Positions 1 to 8,672 of a stretch of 64,000 bases of DNA are shown one piece after another (within the stretch, counting starts at the first letter, position 1; each line of letters starts with the position of its first letter). The DNA lies in assembly GCA_038087035.1 (NCBI GenBank), contig CP051187.1, positions 1,364,001 through 1,428,000 of the forward strand. Direction: 5' to 3'. Below the pieces are notes generated by a model. It had not been told where the DNA came from. It was given only the letters and a program-made list of their open reading frames with translations, and did no database searches. The translations under genes and the position numbers were made by a program. Source of the DNA: Gloeotrichia echinulata CP02 (GTDB lineage Bacteria; Cyanobacteriota; Cyanobacteriia; Cyanobacteriales; Nostocaceae).

Positions 1-1112
1 GAAAGACCATACCGCCCACCGATAATAGATTTTAGATTTGGAATTTGGGATTTGGGATTGGCTTCATGAACCGCAGCTACCACATCCAAATACAAGGGTT
101 CCCCGGCGCTACCTGGTTCTTTGGTGCGGTCGAGGACGGCGATCGCCTGTACACTATGAGGTAATACTGCCACAAATCGTGCCACGTCAAAGGGGCGATA
201 TAACCGCACCTTCACCACACCGACTTTTTCCCCACTGTTGTTGAGGTAATCTACGGTTTCATGGACGGTTTCACACCCAGAACCCATAATCACAATTACC
301 CGCTCCGCATCGGCGGCGCCGTGGTATTCATAGATTTGGTAATATCTACCTGTGCGTTCTCCAAATTCATCCATCACCCGCTGGACTATGGACGGTGTAG
401 CTTGGTAGTAAGGGTTTGCGCCTTCGCGGGACTGGAAGAAAACATCCGGGTTTTGGGCTGTACCGCGTAAAACTGGATGGTCCGGAGTCAGGGCGCGCGC
501 GCGGTGAGCTAAAATTAAATCATCGTTGATGAGCGATCGCAAGTCATCATCTGACAACAACTTGACTTTTTGCACTTCATGTGATGTGCGGAAGCCGTCA
601 AAGAAATGCATAAACGAAACTCGCGTCTCTAGGGCTACTGCATAGGCGATGAGGGCAAAATCCAGGTTTTCCTGCACCGAAGCCGAACACAGCAAACCAA
701 AGCCAGTAGCACGGGCTGCCATCACGTCGCTATGATCACCAAAAATTGATAAAGCGTGCGTAGCTAAAGAACGCGCAGCGACGTAAATAACAGTACTGGT
801 AAGTTCCCCAGCAATTTTGTAGAGATTGGGAATCATCAGTAATAATCCCTGGGAAGCTGTAAAAGTAGTACTCAGGGAACCCGTTTGTAAAGCCCCATGT
901 ACCGCACCAGCCGCGCCGCCCTCACTCTGCATTTGCACTACACTGGGAACAGTACCCCAGAGATTCGGACGACCATCAGCCGCCCAAGCATCAGCCCATT
1001 CACCCATCGTTGAAGAGGGGGTGATAGGATAAATAGCAATTACCTCATTTAACTTGTAAGCAACAAGGGCTACAGCCTCATTTCCGTCAATAGTGGCATA
1101 GGTCTTGGTCAT
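1..1112 (-). CDS. nifJ: pyruvate:ferredoxin (flavodoxin) oxidoreductase, N-terminal part (runs off left edge)
   Basis: This frame stays open from an ATG at 1112 to the window edge, so the 3' end is missing. The translation opens with MTKTYATIDGNEAVA and then the family hallmark YPITPSSTMGEWAD of the thiamine-diphosphate pyrimidine-binding domain. It continues through FGDHSDVMAARATGFG and VLDRTKEPGSAGEPLYLDVV. The enzyme oxidises pyruvate and CoA to acetyl-CoA, passing electrons to ferredoxin or flavodoxin; in heterocystous cyanobacteria it can feed nitrogenase. Near the edge (about 30-60) a short stretch encoding NPKSQIPNLKS precedes IIGGRYGLS. It has the same composition as the intergenic gggatttgggatt repeats and looks like a small in-frame repeat insertion. 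The upstream region holds long heptamer repeats, so the promoter is not obvious. Confidence 0.93.
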   Translation of the reverse strand, partial: MTKTYATIDGNEAVALVAYKLNEVIAIYPITPSSTMGEWADAWAADGRPNLWGTVPSVVQMQSEGGAAGAVHGALQTGSLSTTFTASQGLLLMIPNLYKIAGELTSTVIYVAARSLATHALSIFGDHSDVMAARATGFGLLCSASVQENLDFALIAYAVALETRVSFMHFFDGFRTSHEVQKVKLLSDDDLRSLINDDLILAHRARALTPDHPVLRGTAQNPDVFFQSREGANPYYQATPSIVQRVMDEFGERTGRYYQIYEYHGAADAERVIVIMGSGCETVHETVDYLNNSGEKVGVVKVRLYRPFDVARFVAVLPHSVQAIAVLDRTKEPGSAGEPLYLDVVAAVHEANPKSQIPNLKSIIGGRYGL

Positions 1113-1187
1113 GATTTTTTCCTGTCTCACATTTTAGCAATTGCTGGGGTTTCTAAACTGGATGAAGAGAAGAATTAGAAATAGCCG

Positions 1188-1280
1188 TAATGAGTAATGA
1201 GTAATGAGTTATGAGTAAGGAGTAAGGAGTAATGAGTAATGAGTAATGAGTAATGAGTAAGGAGTAATGAGTAATGAGTG
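1188..1280. repeat. heptameric short tandem repeats (TAATGAG type)
   Basis: Tandem heptamers of the form GTAATGA/GTAAGGA, with small variations, lie just upstream of nifJ. They match the short tandemly repeated repetitive (STRR) class known from heterocystous cyanobacteria. Nothing in them looks coding. Confidence 0.9.
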
Positions 1281-1680
1281 GATTATTTTTTATTTTTATT
1301 TCAACTTGTTGATTGAAGTTGTTAATATCTTAATAATTCTTTTATTACTTATTATTCATTACTTATTACTCATTACTCCTTACTTAAAGTTTGACTCTCA
1401 ATAAATACTTCATAATGAGTGGATTATTTTTTATTTTTATTTCAACTTATTGATTGAAGTTGTTAATATCTTAATAATTCTTTCATTACTCATTACTCAT
1501 TACTCATCACTCATTACTCATTACTCATTACTCATTACTCATTACTCATCACTCATTACTCATTACTCATTACTCATTACTCATTACTCATTACTCATCA
1601 CTCATTACTCATCACTCATTACTCATTACTCATTACTCATTACTCATTACTCAAAATTTGACTCTCAATAAATACTTCAT
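1274..1680 (+). repeat. two tandem copies of a composite STRR element
   Basis: Two modules follow each other (about 1274-1413 and 1414-1680). Each has a conserved head of roughly 60 bp (GTGGATTATTTTTTATTTTT, then TTGATTGAAGTTGTTAAT), a variable array of ATTACTC heptamers, and a conserved tail reading TTTGACTCTCAATAAATACT then TCAT. The second array has about two dozen heptamers; the first is short and degenerate. The head recurs in the opposite orientation at 57,310-57,366, again beside a heptamer array. Apparent open frames across it only read the repeat. Confidence 0.85.
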
Positions 1681-2475
1681 CAAGTATTATCGCACCTCCC
1701 CTATTTGATCTATTAATAGATATTAAGCATGTACTCAAAAACCGTAGCTGATAATTTATCAGGCTTTGGGGAAATTTATATTTTTTGATGGGGTAGAGGT
1801 TCGGTCAACGGTTTGTAGTTGTTTGTAGTTGCGCTTCAGCGTATTAAGACTCAAAAATATAGGTCAAAACCTAATTACAAGCACTGAGGGGAAAGAACCC
1901 CCTTGCCATACGTAAGTATTTGTGAAAGAATTGATTTTTAGTTTTCGACTGTCAAAAATATCCGAAAACAGCTTCCAGTCAGGTTTTTCAGTTTTAACTC
2001 ACTGACCATTCTGACTGGTCTTTATTCACCCTTTATATTTACTTTACCGAAAGTTAACCAATTTTTATTGAGTTTTTAATCTAGACAATGTTAACTAAAT
2101 ACTAATTCACTTTTTGCTGCAACATTTGAACCCCCCAATACTCTTTTCATTAGAGGGTCTGGGGGGATTACTTATATATTCCTCTATCTTCCAGATAAGT
2201 CCCCATGAAGATTATTCGTCAACCGGAATACATTGCATATTGTTGAGATTGTAGAAATGGGATTGTGTCAGTTTAGGTTGTGTCATTTATATATGTATAA
2301 AGTCAGCGTGAAAGTTTTACTCTATTTTTACAGATTCATTAGGGTGTATCTACTGAAAAAGCAGATACTGTTTTGATAGATCAATTTGGAGCGCAGTTGC
2401 TAAGATTGGATACTGTGGGTTGTTAGAAACCCAGACAGTATCCAGGCAACAGCGTGCAACTTTTAACTATCTTAA
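1681..2475. other. intergenic region, no gene seen
   Basis: About 800 bases without a credible coding frame. An interrupted inverted repeat with a C6/G6 stem near 2130-2166 (ACCCCCCAA ... CTGGGGGGAT) could be a structured RNA or a terminator. The rest is AT-rich and unassigned. Confidence 0.6.
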
Positions 2476-2922
2476 ATGCCAAAAATATTATTTCTCTGTA
2501 CGGGTAATTACTACCGCAGCCGTTTCGCCGAACACCTGTTCAATTGGTTGGCTACTAAACAAGGGTTAGATTGGCTCGCTGATTCACGAGGATTAGCCTT
2601 AGAACGGGGTGCAAATAATGTAGGACCAATTTCTCACTATGCCGTTGAGGCTTTAGCAGTGCGCTTAGTGAGTGTACCTGATAACGAACGCTTTCCACAA
2701 CAAGCGACTGAGAAAGACTTTCAGACAGCAAATCGAATTATTGCACTAGACGAATCGGAACATAGACCGCTAATGAAAGCGCGGTTTCCTGAATGGATGG
2801 ATGCTATTGATTACTGGTTGGTGCATGATATAGATAAAACCTCGCATCAAGAAGCCTTGGGACAAATTGAGAATCAGATATTGCAACTTATAGCAGAATT
2901 AGAGTTATTATCAACCAAATAG
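2476..2922 (+). CDS. low-molecular-weight protein-tyrosine-phosphatase-like protein
   Basis: 148 residues. The N-terminus reads MPKILFLCTGNYYRSRFAE, which contains the C-X5-R-S phosphate-binding loop of low-molecular-weight tyrosine phosphatases and arsenate reductases (Cys8, Arg14, Ser15) directly after the first beta strand, as in the family. The length is typical. Asp residues in AIDYWLVHDID (about 114-122) are candidates for the general acid, but the classical DPY is not present, so the substrate class is uncertain. It stands alone on the plus strand, ending just before a 28-bp palindrome. Family membership is well supported; the physiological substrate is unknown. Confidence 0.8.
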   Translation: MPKILFLCTGNYYRSRFAEHLFNWLATKQGLDWLADSRGLALERGANNVGPISHYAVEALAVRLVSVPDNERFPQQATEKDFQTANRIIALDESEHRPLMKARFPEWMDAIDYWLVHDIDKTSHQEALGQIENQILQLIAELELLSTK

Positions 2923-2930
2923 ACCACACA

Positions 2931-2958
2931 GTAGGGGCGCAAGGCCTTGCGCCCCTAC
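2931..2958. repeat. 28-bp perfect palindrome
   Basis: GTAGGGGCGCAAGG followed by its exact reverse complement. A related copy (AGGGCGCAAAGCCTTGCGCC) lies near 18,567-18,590. It is a dispersed palindromic repeat that could also act as a terminator for the upstream gene, although no T-run follows. Confidence 0.75.
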
Positions 2959-3058
2959 AGGTATCTGTGGTTATTGTGTGAAAATTGCTGTAAACTTCTT
3001 ATACCCCTCCTCGCTTGCGCTTAGGGGCTAGGGGTGGGGTCTTATTTTTAAGTAATAA

Positions 3059-4354
3059 TTACTCGTTCATCTCTTTCAAGGTGGCTAAAGCTGAAGGAGA
3101 CAACCGACTCAGATAACGGAATATCCAATATTTAACTATCGTGTCTAAAATCACAGGAAATGTAGCAATAAATAGAAATACTATACTTCTATTCGCTGCT
3201 AAACCTAAATGTTCTGCAAATCCTTCTAGAAGCACTTCCCAGCCATGTGGTGAATGGAATCCTACAAATATATCTGTAAATAAAATAATTAAAAAAGCCT
3301 TAGCACTGTCGCTAAGACCATAGACAATATCATCGATAAAAGCCTTGACAACCACAATTTCTCTTTTGCTCATAGCAATAATCACAGCAAAAGTAATTAG
3401 TGATATTAAGTCAGCAAACACATTACTAATAGCGCCACTACTTTTAGTTCTAAATTCCTCAGCTATCTCAATTGCTTTGTCCCTGACTTGTTCTTCTATT
3501 GCTTCTGGAGAAAGTGCTGGAGCTTGATGTAATAAATTTGTAAATTTTAATGTTTCTTCAAAATTCTTTAGTTCATGGAGAGCTTCTGCTTCCATATCTG
3601 AATTGAGGAAAATTTTAGTTATATTTTCACCTCTATTCTTTTCTACTATAGGATTGAATAATAATTGTTTAGAAAAATGCTGGGTTAACAGTGGTACAAG
3701 AATTAGAATTAAGAAAAATCTCAAGGCGATTCTTGTCCGATTTCTAGAAATTCGGTATTTTCTGACAAATTCTTCTTCTGCTTGCGGCGTAAAATCTGTT
3801 TTTATTCTGTTAATTGTCCTTCCCAACGACCGGGGTAAAAACCCAGCTTTTTGACTTACAGGTGGTACTTTAAAAGCATCTATATTAGTGGAATTTGATT
3901 TTTGATTAACTTCATTACTGTTAATTGGTAGTGAATCAGAAATTGGCGCTAAATTACTGCTGCTAACTGGTTCATCATTAGGTATATACTTTAATATAAC
4001 TTCGTCAATAAATTGTAGTTTTTCTAAAACAGCAGTATTAGAAATATTCAACATTGCCCGACTTAGCCGAAATTCTGCTAGCCTGACATTAATAATAGTT
4101 AAATTTTTATCTAAATATCCCTGCCAATAAGACATCACATTTTCAGTATAATTGCCTGATTCAGCCGATATTGTTTGATTACCAAAGTATTCTATTTCGA
4201 TGTTTTTAATGATCTGAGCAGCCTCGTAAGCTTCTAAAAGCGCTCTTTCTGGTGTATTCAAAAACCATTCTTTCATTGTTTGTAAGTACTCTGTGATTTT
4301 TTTGCGGAACAACCCTGTATTCCTTGTAAAGGATGAAGCTTTTATCGCACACAT
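3059..4354 (-). CDS. pxcA: proton extrusion protein PxcA/CemA family
   Basis: 431 residues. The motif FLNTPERALLEAYEAAQIIKNIE near the N-terminus and the hydrophobic C-terminal half match the PxcA (formerly CotA)/chloroplast CemA family. Membrane segments include roughly residues 208-225 and 315-330, plus two after residue 345. These inner-membrane proteins are needed for light-dependent proton extrusion, which supports inorganic-carbon uptake. The start used is the first Met of the frame; Met27 (4276), just before the conserved NTPERAL segment, is an alternative. It lies downstream of a beta-carbonic anhydrase and an sbtA-sbtB pair on the same strand, which fits a carbon-uptake role. Confidence 0.85.
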   Translation of the reverse strand: MCAIKASSFTRNTGLFRKKITEYLQTMKEWFLNTPERALLEAYEAAQIIKNIEIEYFGNQTISAESGNYTENVMSYWQGYLDKNLTIINVRLAEFRLSRAMLNISNTAVLEKLQFIDEVILKYIPNDEPVSSSNLAPISDSLPINSNEVNQKSNSTNIDAFKVPPVSQKAGFLPRSLGRTINRIKTDFTPQAEEEFVRKYRISRNRTRIALRFFLILILVPLLTQHFSKQLLFNPIVEKNRGENITKIFLNSDMEAEALHELKNFEETLKFTNLLHQAPALSPEAIEEQVRDKAIEIAEEFRTKSSGAISNVFADLISLITFAVIIAMSKREIVVVKAFIDDIVYGLSDSAKAFLIILFTDIFVGFHSPHGWEVLLEGFAEHLGLAANRSIVFLFIATFPVILDTIVKYWIFRYLSRLSPSALATLKEMNE

Positions 4355-4453
4355 TTTTATCTATATATAAATATAATGATAATTTTTCATTTAACTTGTA
4401 CAAAGGGGAATAGGTAATAATTAATCATAATTATTACCTATTCCCTCTATCCT

Positions 4454-5128
4454 TTATTCTGAGTGTACACCAATTAGAGGATTAGGTACAGGAAACGGAC
4501 GATTTTCTAGAATTTTAAATTGACCTACGTTAGCGTCATAAGCAAATACTTCCCCACTTTGAATTTCATAAATCCAGGCGTGAAGAGTGAGTTTACCACT
4601 GTGAAGTCGAGAGCGAATTATTGGATAAGTCTCCAGACTTTCTATCTGTGTGAGTACGTTCTGTTCAATAGTTGTTTTTAGGAGTTTATCGGGGGGATAA
4701 TCTGGATAGTTGTCCATCACTAGACGCCGGGTAGGTTCAGCATATTGCTTTAACCAGTCGTAAACTAAAGGCATTTGTTGAGCAAGACTACCTAATTGTA
4801 ATAGTCCTTTCATTGCACCGCAGTGGGAATGACCACAGAGGACAATATCTTTAATACCCAAAGCCTGAACAGCATATTCTATACCAGCACCCTCACCTTT
4901 ATTAGCTGCCCCATAGGGTGGTATAATATTACCAACATTCCGGATTACAAACAAGTCCCCAGGCTGACTTTGAGTGATTAAAAATGGGTCAATCCTTGAG
5001 TCTGAGCAAGTGATAATTAAAACTTCTGGGTTCTGACCATGAGACAAATGCTCAAACATCTCACGGTGCCTAATGAAATAGTTGTCATGAAACTCATTCA
5101 GACCATCAATTATGCGTTTTATTGGCAC
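4454..5128 (-). CDS. beta-carbonic anhydrase
   Basis: 224 residues. Zinc ligands are visible as Cys41 in TCSDSRIDP, and His100 and Cys103 in CGHSHCGAMKG; Asp43-Arg45 form the usual catalytic dyad. The length fits prokaryotic beta-class enzymes, which interconvert CO2 and bicarbonate. No carboxysome-targeting extension and no signal peptide are evident, so location cannot be decided from sequence. It sits between pxcA and the sbtA/sbtB pair, all on the minus strand, forming an inorganic-carbon locus. An inverted-repeat element of about 160 bp separates it from sbtB, so it may have its own promoter. Confidence 0.93.
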   Translation of the reverse strand: MPIKRIIDGLNEFHDNYFIRHREMFEHLSHGQNPEVLIITCSDSRIDPFLITQSQPGDLFVIRNVGNIIPPYGAANKGEGAGIEYAVQALGIKDIVLCGHSHCGAMKGLLQLGSLAQQMPLVYDWLKQYAEPTRRLVMDNYPDYPPDKLLKTTIEQNVLTQIESLETYPIIRSRLHSGKLTLHAWIYEIQSGEVFAYDANVGQFKILENRPFPVPNPLIGVHSE

Positions 5129-5302
5129 AGATTAATTCCCCTGATCAAAATTTATTCTATTAGGGAACTCCAAAAAATAAAAACAACCACTTGAAGTTGT
5201 TAACAGTCAGTAGTCAACAATCCACAGTGGCGATTAAATATTTTCTCTTTGGAACTCCCTTAAATATCACAGTCTTTCACCAAATTTACGCAAAAACATG
5301 TC

Positions 5303-5464
5303 AGAGGATGTTTGAAAAGTCCTCTTGTCGGTATCAAAAATTTGAGATCCCCCTAAATCCCCCGATCCTCGGGGGACTTTGATTCCGGTTCCCCCCTTAA
5401 AAAGGGGGGTTAGGGGGGATCTCAAAGTGCGAAGATACAGGGAAATACTTTTCAAACAACCTCT
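5303..5464. repeat. nested inverted-repeat MITE-like element
   Basis: Outer arms AGAGGATGTTTGAAAAGT (5303-5320) and ACTTTTCAAACAACCTCT (5447-5464) are near-perfect inverted repeats. Inside them a second pair begins TTTGAGATCCCCC (5341) and ends GGGGGGATCTCAAA (5426), and inside that is a CCCCCC/GGGGGG hairpin. No coding frame. It is probably a non-autonomous insertion between the carbonic anhydrase and sbtB. Confidence 0.75.
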
Positions 5465-5523
5465 CAAAATCCAGGATTAACTGTAGAGAGACGCTTTTGA
5501 TGGCGCCTCTCTATACATGATAT

Positions 5524-5817
5524 CTAATGTGCAATCCATTTGACATCAGAAACAATACATACACCACCAAATTTCTGCAAAATAGGCTCAATTGCTGCTA
5601 CTAATTGTTGCTGTTGTTCTTCTGTACAGATACTCATTACATATCCATTGGTGAGTACATGGGTTTCTAAATCATTGATAACTCTACCTCTGTCTCCTTT
5701 ACCAACGACATCCTCAATGATGGTATACCCAGACACCCCAGCTTTTTCTAAAATTACTAAAACTTTTTGCAGTTCTAGGGTATTCGTTATGATTTCTACC
5801 TTCTTAACAGGTTGCAC
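5524..5817 (-). CDS. sbtB: PII-like protein, SbtB type
   Basis: 97 residues from a GTG at 5817, giving MQPVKKVEIITNTLELQKVL. The frame is open further upstream, but that would overlap sbtA by about 50 bp; the GTG leaves four bases after the sbtA stop, typical of a coupled pair. The beta-alpha-beta pattern and the loop segment GYTIIEDVVGKGDRGR resemble the T-loop region of SbtB, the trimeric nucleotide-sensing partner that controls SbtA bicarbonate transport. It is shorter than the classical SbtB and lacks the C-terminal Cys-Gly-Pro-Glu-Gly-Cys redox loop, so it should not be assumed to have the same redox control. Family call is good; ligand unknown. Confidence 0.82.
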   Translation of the reverse strand: MQPVKKVEIITNTLELQKVLVILEKAGVSGYTIIEDVVGKGDRGRVINDLETHVLTNGYVMSICTEEQQQQLVAAIEPILQKFGGVCIVSDVKWIAH

Positions 5818-5821
5818 AATG

Positions 5822-6793
5822 TTAAACTCCCATGACTTTGATGATATTAAAATACAAGGGAATGCCAATAATTATGTTGAAAGGGAAGGTTAAAGCCAGC
5901 GCCATTGAAACGTACAAACTGGGATTAGCTTCAGGAACACTCATTCTCATTGCTGCGGGAACTGCTATATAAGAAGCACTCGCACAAAGGACAGCAAATA
6001 ACAAAGTATTTCCAGCAGACATACCAATAGCCTTGGCAATGATTATACCAAAAATTGCATTTGCTACAGGCATGAATATAGAAAATATAATCAAAAATGA
6101 ACCTGTTTTACTCAAATCTTTGATTCTTCTAGCGGCTACCATTCCCATATCTAACAGAAAGAAAGCTAGAACTCCGTAAAATATATCTTGTGTAAATGGG
6201 TGTAACTTCTCCCAACCTTTTTGTCCAGTCAGGATGCCTATAATTACACTACCAATTAAGAGAAAAACAGAGCCGTTTAAAAATGCTTCTCGCAGAACTT
6301 CATTCCAAGAAAATTTTTCATTTTCTTTATTTTGGCTAAATATCCTCACCAACAGAATCCCGATAATAATTGCAGGAGACTCCATCAGGGCTAAAGCGGC
6401 GACCATATGTCCGCCAGATGGAATGTTCAGAATCTTGAGAAAAGACTGAGCAGTGATAAAGGTAACGGCGCTAATAGACCCATAGGTGGCTGCAATAGCT
6501 GCTGCATTATAGGTGTCAAGTTTTATTCTTAACACAAAAAATGAGTAAACAGGTACAACAAACGCCATTAATATAGCTGCTAATAATGTCAGTGCAATTT
6601 GTGGAGTAATTCCACTTTCATCAAGTTCATAACCTCCCTTAAAGCCAATAGCCAGCAAAAGGTAAAGAGAAAACAATTTTGGTAAAGGTTGGGGAATTTC
6701 CAAATCTGATTTTAAAAAAATTGCCAGCATCCCTAAAAAGAAGAAAAGCACTGGCGGATTCAATATGTTCGACAAAATAAGGCTTGAATTCAT
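5822..6793 (-). CDS. sbtA: sodium-dependent bicarbonate transporter, SbtA family (DUF897)
   Basis: About 323 residues from the ATG at 6793 (MNSSLILSN), preferred over the open-frame Met 20 codons upstream because an AGGA lies a few bases before it. The protein is almost wholly hydrophobic, with about ten membrane segments in two similar halves. Conserved-looking segments include AIGFKGGYEL, ATYGSISAVTF and PAAMRMSVPEANPSLYVSMALALTFPFN. These match the SbtA/DUF897 bicarbonate permease family of the cyanobacterial plasma membrane. The downstream sbtB-like gene starts four bases after its stop. The central cytosolic loop is shorter than in Synechocystis SbtA, so it belongs to a divergent subgroup; substrate specificity is inferred from family and context. 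Confidence 0.85.
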   Translation of the reverse strand: MNSSLILSNILNPPVLFFFLGMLAIFLKSDLEIPQPLPKLFSLYLLLAIGFKGGYELDESGITPQIALTLLAAILMAFVVPVYSFFVLRIKLDTYNAAAIAATYGSISAVTFITAQSFLKILNIPSGGHMVAALALMESPAIIIGILLVRIFSQNKENEKFSWNEVLREAFLNGSVFLLIGSVIIGILTGQKGWEKLHPFTQDIFYGVLAFFLLDMGMVAARRIKDLSKTGSFLIIFSIFMPVANAIFGIIIAKAIGMSAGNTLLFAVLCASASYIAVPAAMRMSVPEANPSLYVSMALALTFPFNIIIGIPLYFNIIKVMGV

Positions 6794-7074
6794 TTCGATT
6801 TGTCCTGATTTTTGCAAAGATAGACCGCAGAAAATATTAGGTCTAGATAGCAAACACTCCTAAAAGTTAAATTTTTATTAACTTTCTATATCTTTTATAT
6901 TCCAAGTATATGAACGTCGTGTGTAAATCGTATGTCAATATTATGACATGAACCTTAAGGAGTATTTTTACATAGGAATGCTGCAAATTTTACGAAAAGG
7001 TATACAATATCACGTTTTGCTAGTTCCCCCGCAACCAGCTTAGGATAAAATATAAAACGCTTTTGGACAAAAAA

Positions 7075-7281
7075 ATGGTAGAAACAATAACAGCTGTGTT
7101 TGATGGCAAAGTGTTCTATCCTACAGAACCTATGGCGTTACCAGCCAATACCAGGGTGCGGATTAGTATAGAAGTCTTACCACCTGAAGAACAGGGAACT
7201 GTATCGTTTTTGGTGACAGCGCGATCGCTCAAATTAGAGGGACCGCCTGACTGGTCTAGTAACATTGACAAGTATTTATAG
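7075..7281 (+). CDS. antitoxin, DUF104/AF2212-like
   Basis: 68 residues from ATG 7075 (MVETITAVFDGKVFYPTEP); a TTG four codons earlier is a less likely start. The opening pattern (hydrophobic, then VFDGKVFYPTEPMALPANTRVRI) is that of the small DUF104 antitoxins that precede PIN-domain toxins. A GCGATCGC octamer lies inside the gene. The PIN gene begins 15 bp downstream on the same strand, so the two form a toxin-antitoxin operon that is likely autoregulated. Confidence 0.78.
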   Translation: MVETITAVFDGKVFYPTEPMALPANTRVRISIEVLPPEEQGTVSFLVTARSLKLEGPPDWSSNIDKYL

Positions 7282-7296
7282 GTTCAGAAACTCAGC

Positions 7297-7737
7297 ATGA
7301 GGTCAGAAGTATTTCTTGATACATCTTTTGCCATCGCCTTATCTGCACCCCATGATGACTTACATCAGCGAGCCGTCTATCTGGCTGGGTTGCTAGAAAC
7401 CGCAGGAACACGCTTAGTGACAACACAGTCTGTCATGCTAGAAATTGGTAACGCCTTAGCTCAACAACCATTTCGTCATGGAGCAGTCATATTATTAAAT
7501 GCACTGACAGCAGACTCCAAAGTAGAAATTGTCCCCCTATCCCAGGAGCTTTATGACAGAGCATTCCAGCTATTCTGCGACAGGACTGAAAAAGAATGGG
7601 GATTTAGAGATTGCGTCTCTTTTATTGTAATGCAATATAGTGGAATTACGGAAGCATTAACTGCTAACGAGCATTTTCAGCAAGCAGGATTCCGCGCATT
7701 ACTCCGAGAAGATTTACCCTTGACGGTTGACGAGTAA
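7297..7737 (+). CDS. PIN-domain toxin (VapC-like ribonuclease)
   Basis: 146 residues. The start EVFLDTSFAIALSAPHDDLH carries the first PIN acidic residue (FLDTS). A second acidic position lies in TTQSVMLEIGNALA and a third in EWGFRDCVSFIVM, the order expected for the metal-binding site of VapC-type endoribonucleases. Length is normal and no frame damage is seen, so the toxin looks intact. It is paired with the DUF104-type antitoxin upstream. Confidence 0.85.
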   Translation: MRSEVFLDTSFAIALSAPHDDLHQRAVYLAGLLETAGTRLVTTQSVMLEIGNALAQQPFRHGAVILLNALTADSKVEIVPLSQELYDRAFQLFCDRTEKEWGFRDCVSFIVMQYSGITEALTANEHFQQAGFRALLREDLPLTVDE

Positions 7738-7844
7738 GTGCGAATAAACATAACTATATTACGAAACGTAAATATTATGATTATGCCCCAAACCCTTACC
7801 AATGACAAGAAATAATCAGTCCCTTTTTTAAGATTTCAAGTGAC

Positions 7845-8180
7845 GTACTCCACACACTCCCTTTCAGGTGAGTGTGGGCTTCTGTGCGACTCTTCTATGA
7901 AGACATTGACTGAGCTTTAAGACTGTGCTAACCACGGTTCTTTGGTTAAGCCAAACAATTAGCTTTTATTTTAATAGGCTGCTTTTCAGCATTTAATTGG
8001 ATTACACCTACTGGTTAAAATTATATCAAATATTTATTTTGAAAAAAAAACAAGAAAGTGTTCATTCCTCACCGACCAACATTGCTGATTTCGCTATGCT
8101 CAATTTCGCTCGTTGGTCAATTCGTCACTCACGCGCCATTCATCCCACGCTCATTCGAGTGAGCGTGGGGCTTCTATCGG
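7845..8180. mobile_element. probable IS200/IS605-derived miniature element
   Basis: Two hairpins about 300 bp apart end in nearly the same sequence. The left one has arms CACACTC/GAGTGTG followed by GGGCTTCT (about 7853-7882). The right one has perfect 10-bp arms CCCACGCTCA (8144-8153) and TGAGCGTGGG (8160-8169) followed by GGCTTCT. A further GACCAAC/GTTGGTC pair lies inside. Subterminal hairpins without terminal inverted repeats are typical of IS200/IS605 elements. No transposase remains. Confidence 0.4.
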
Positions 8181-8672
8181 GAAAGCTAAAAAATTATTTG
8201 TCATTGGTAAGAGTTTTGACAAAATTTACATTTTGTGATATATATTAAGAATACGTTATTTGCGATTAGGGCGTCTGTGCGTGAAAGTAATTCATATTTT
8301 CAGATAGCAAGGCTAATTTATATATAAAAGAAAAACCGGAAGGATTTATTGTCAAAATCCTACCGATTTATGAGCTGAGTTAAGGAATACCAATCTAATC
8401 AAATAATAACTAATTGTCAATTTACCCTGATAACGACCTTACCTCGAAAAACAGTCTAGTTGAATCTTGCAACAAAACTTTACAATACTTGCGTTTTACC
8501 CAGGTTAAATCCCTTACCTATTGAGAATAGAGTCATTAACCACTCGAATTTGGTATCAGCAAGTCCAATTCACAACTTGGGCAATATCCTCGAAATCTTA
8601 ACATTCAACACTTCTGCTCGAAAAACAAAGTAGTAGGACTAACCCAACTCTTCACTCCTCACTCCTCAGTCG
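8181..8672. other. intergenic region, no gene seen
   Basis: AT-rich stretch with no credible frame or RNA signature that I recognise. It lies downstream of the convergent histidine-kinase gene. Confidence 0.5.

Noticed and set aside
1188..1650. Possible CRISPR array because of regular short repeats
   Set aside because: The units are contiguous heptamers with no unique spacers, and no cas genes are nearby.
1450..1671. Open frame with ITHYSSLITHYS repeats
   Set aside because: It is the translation of ATTACTC heptamers; the 21-base register of three heptamers explains the open frame.
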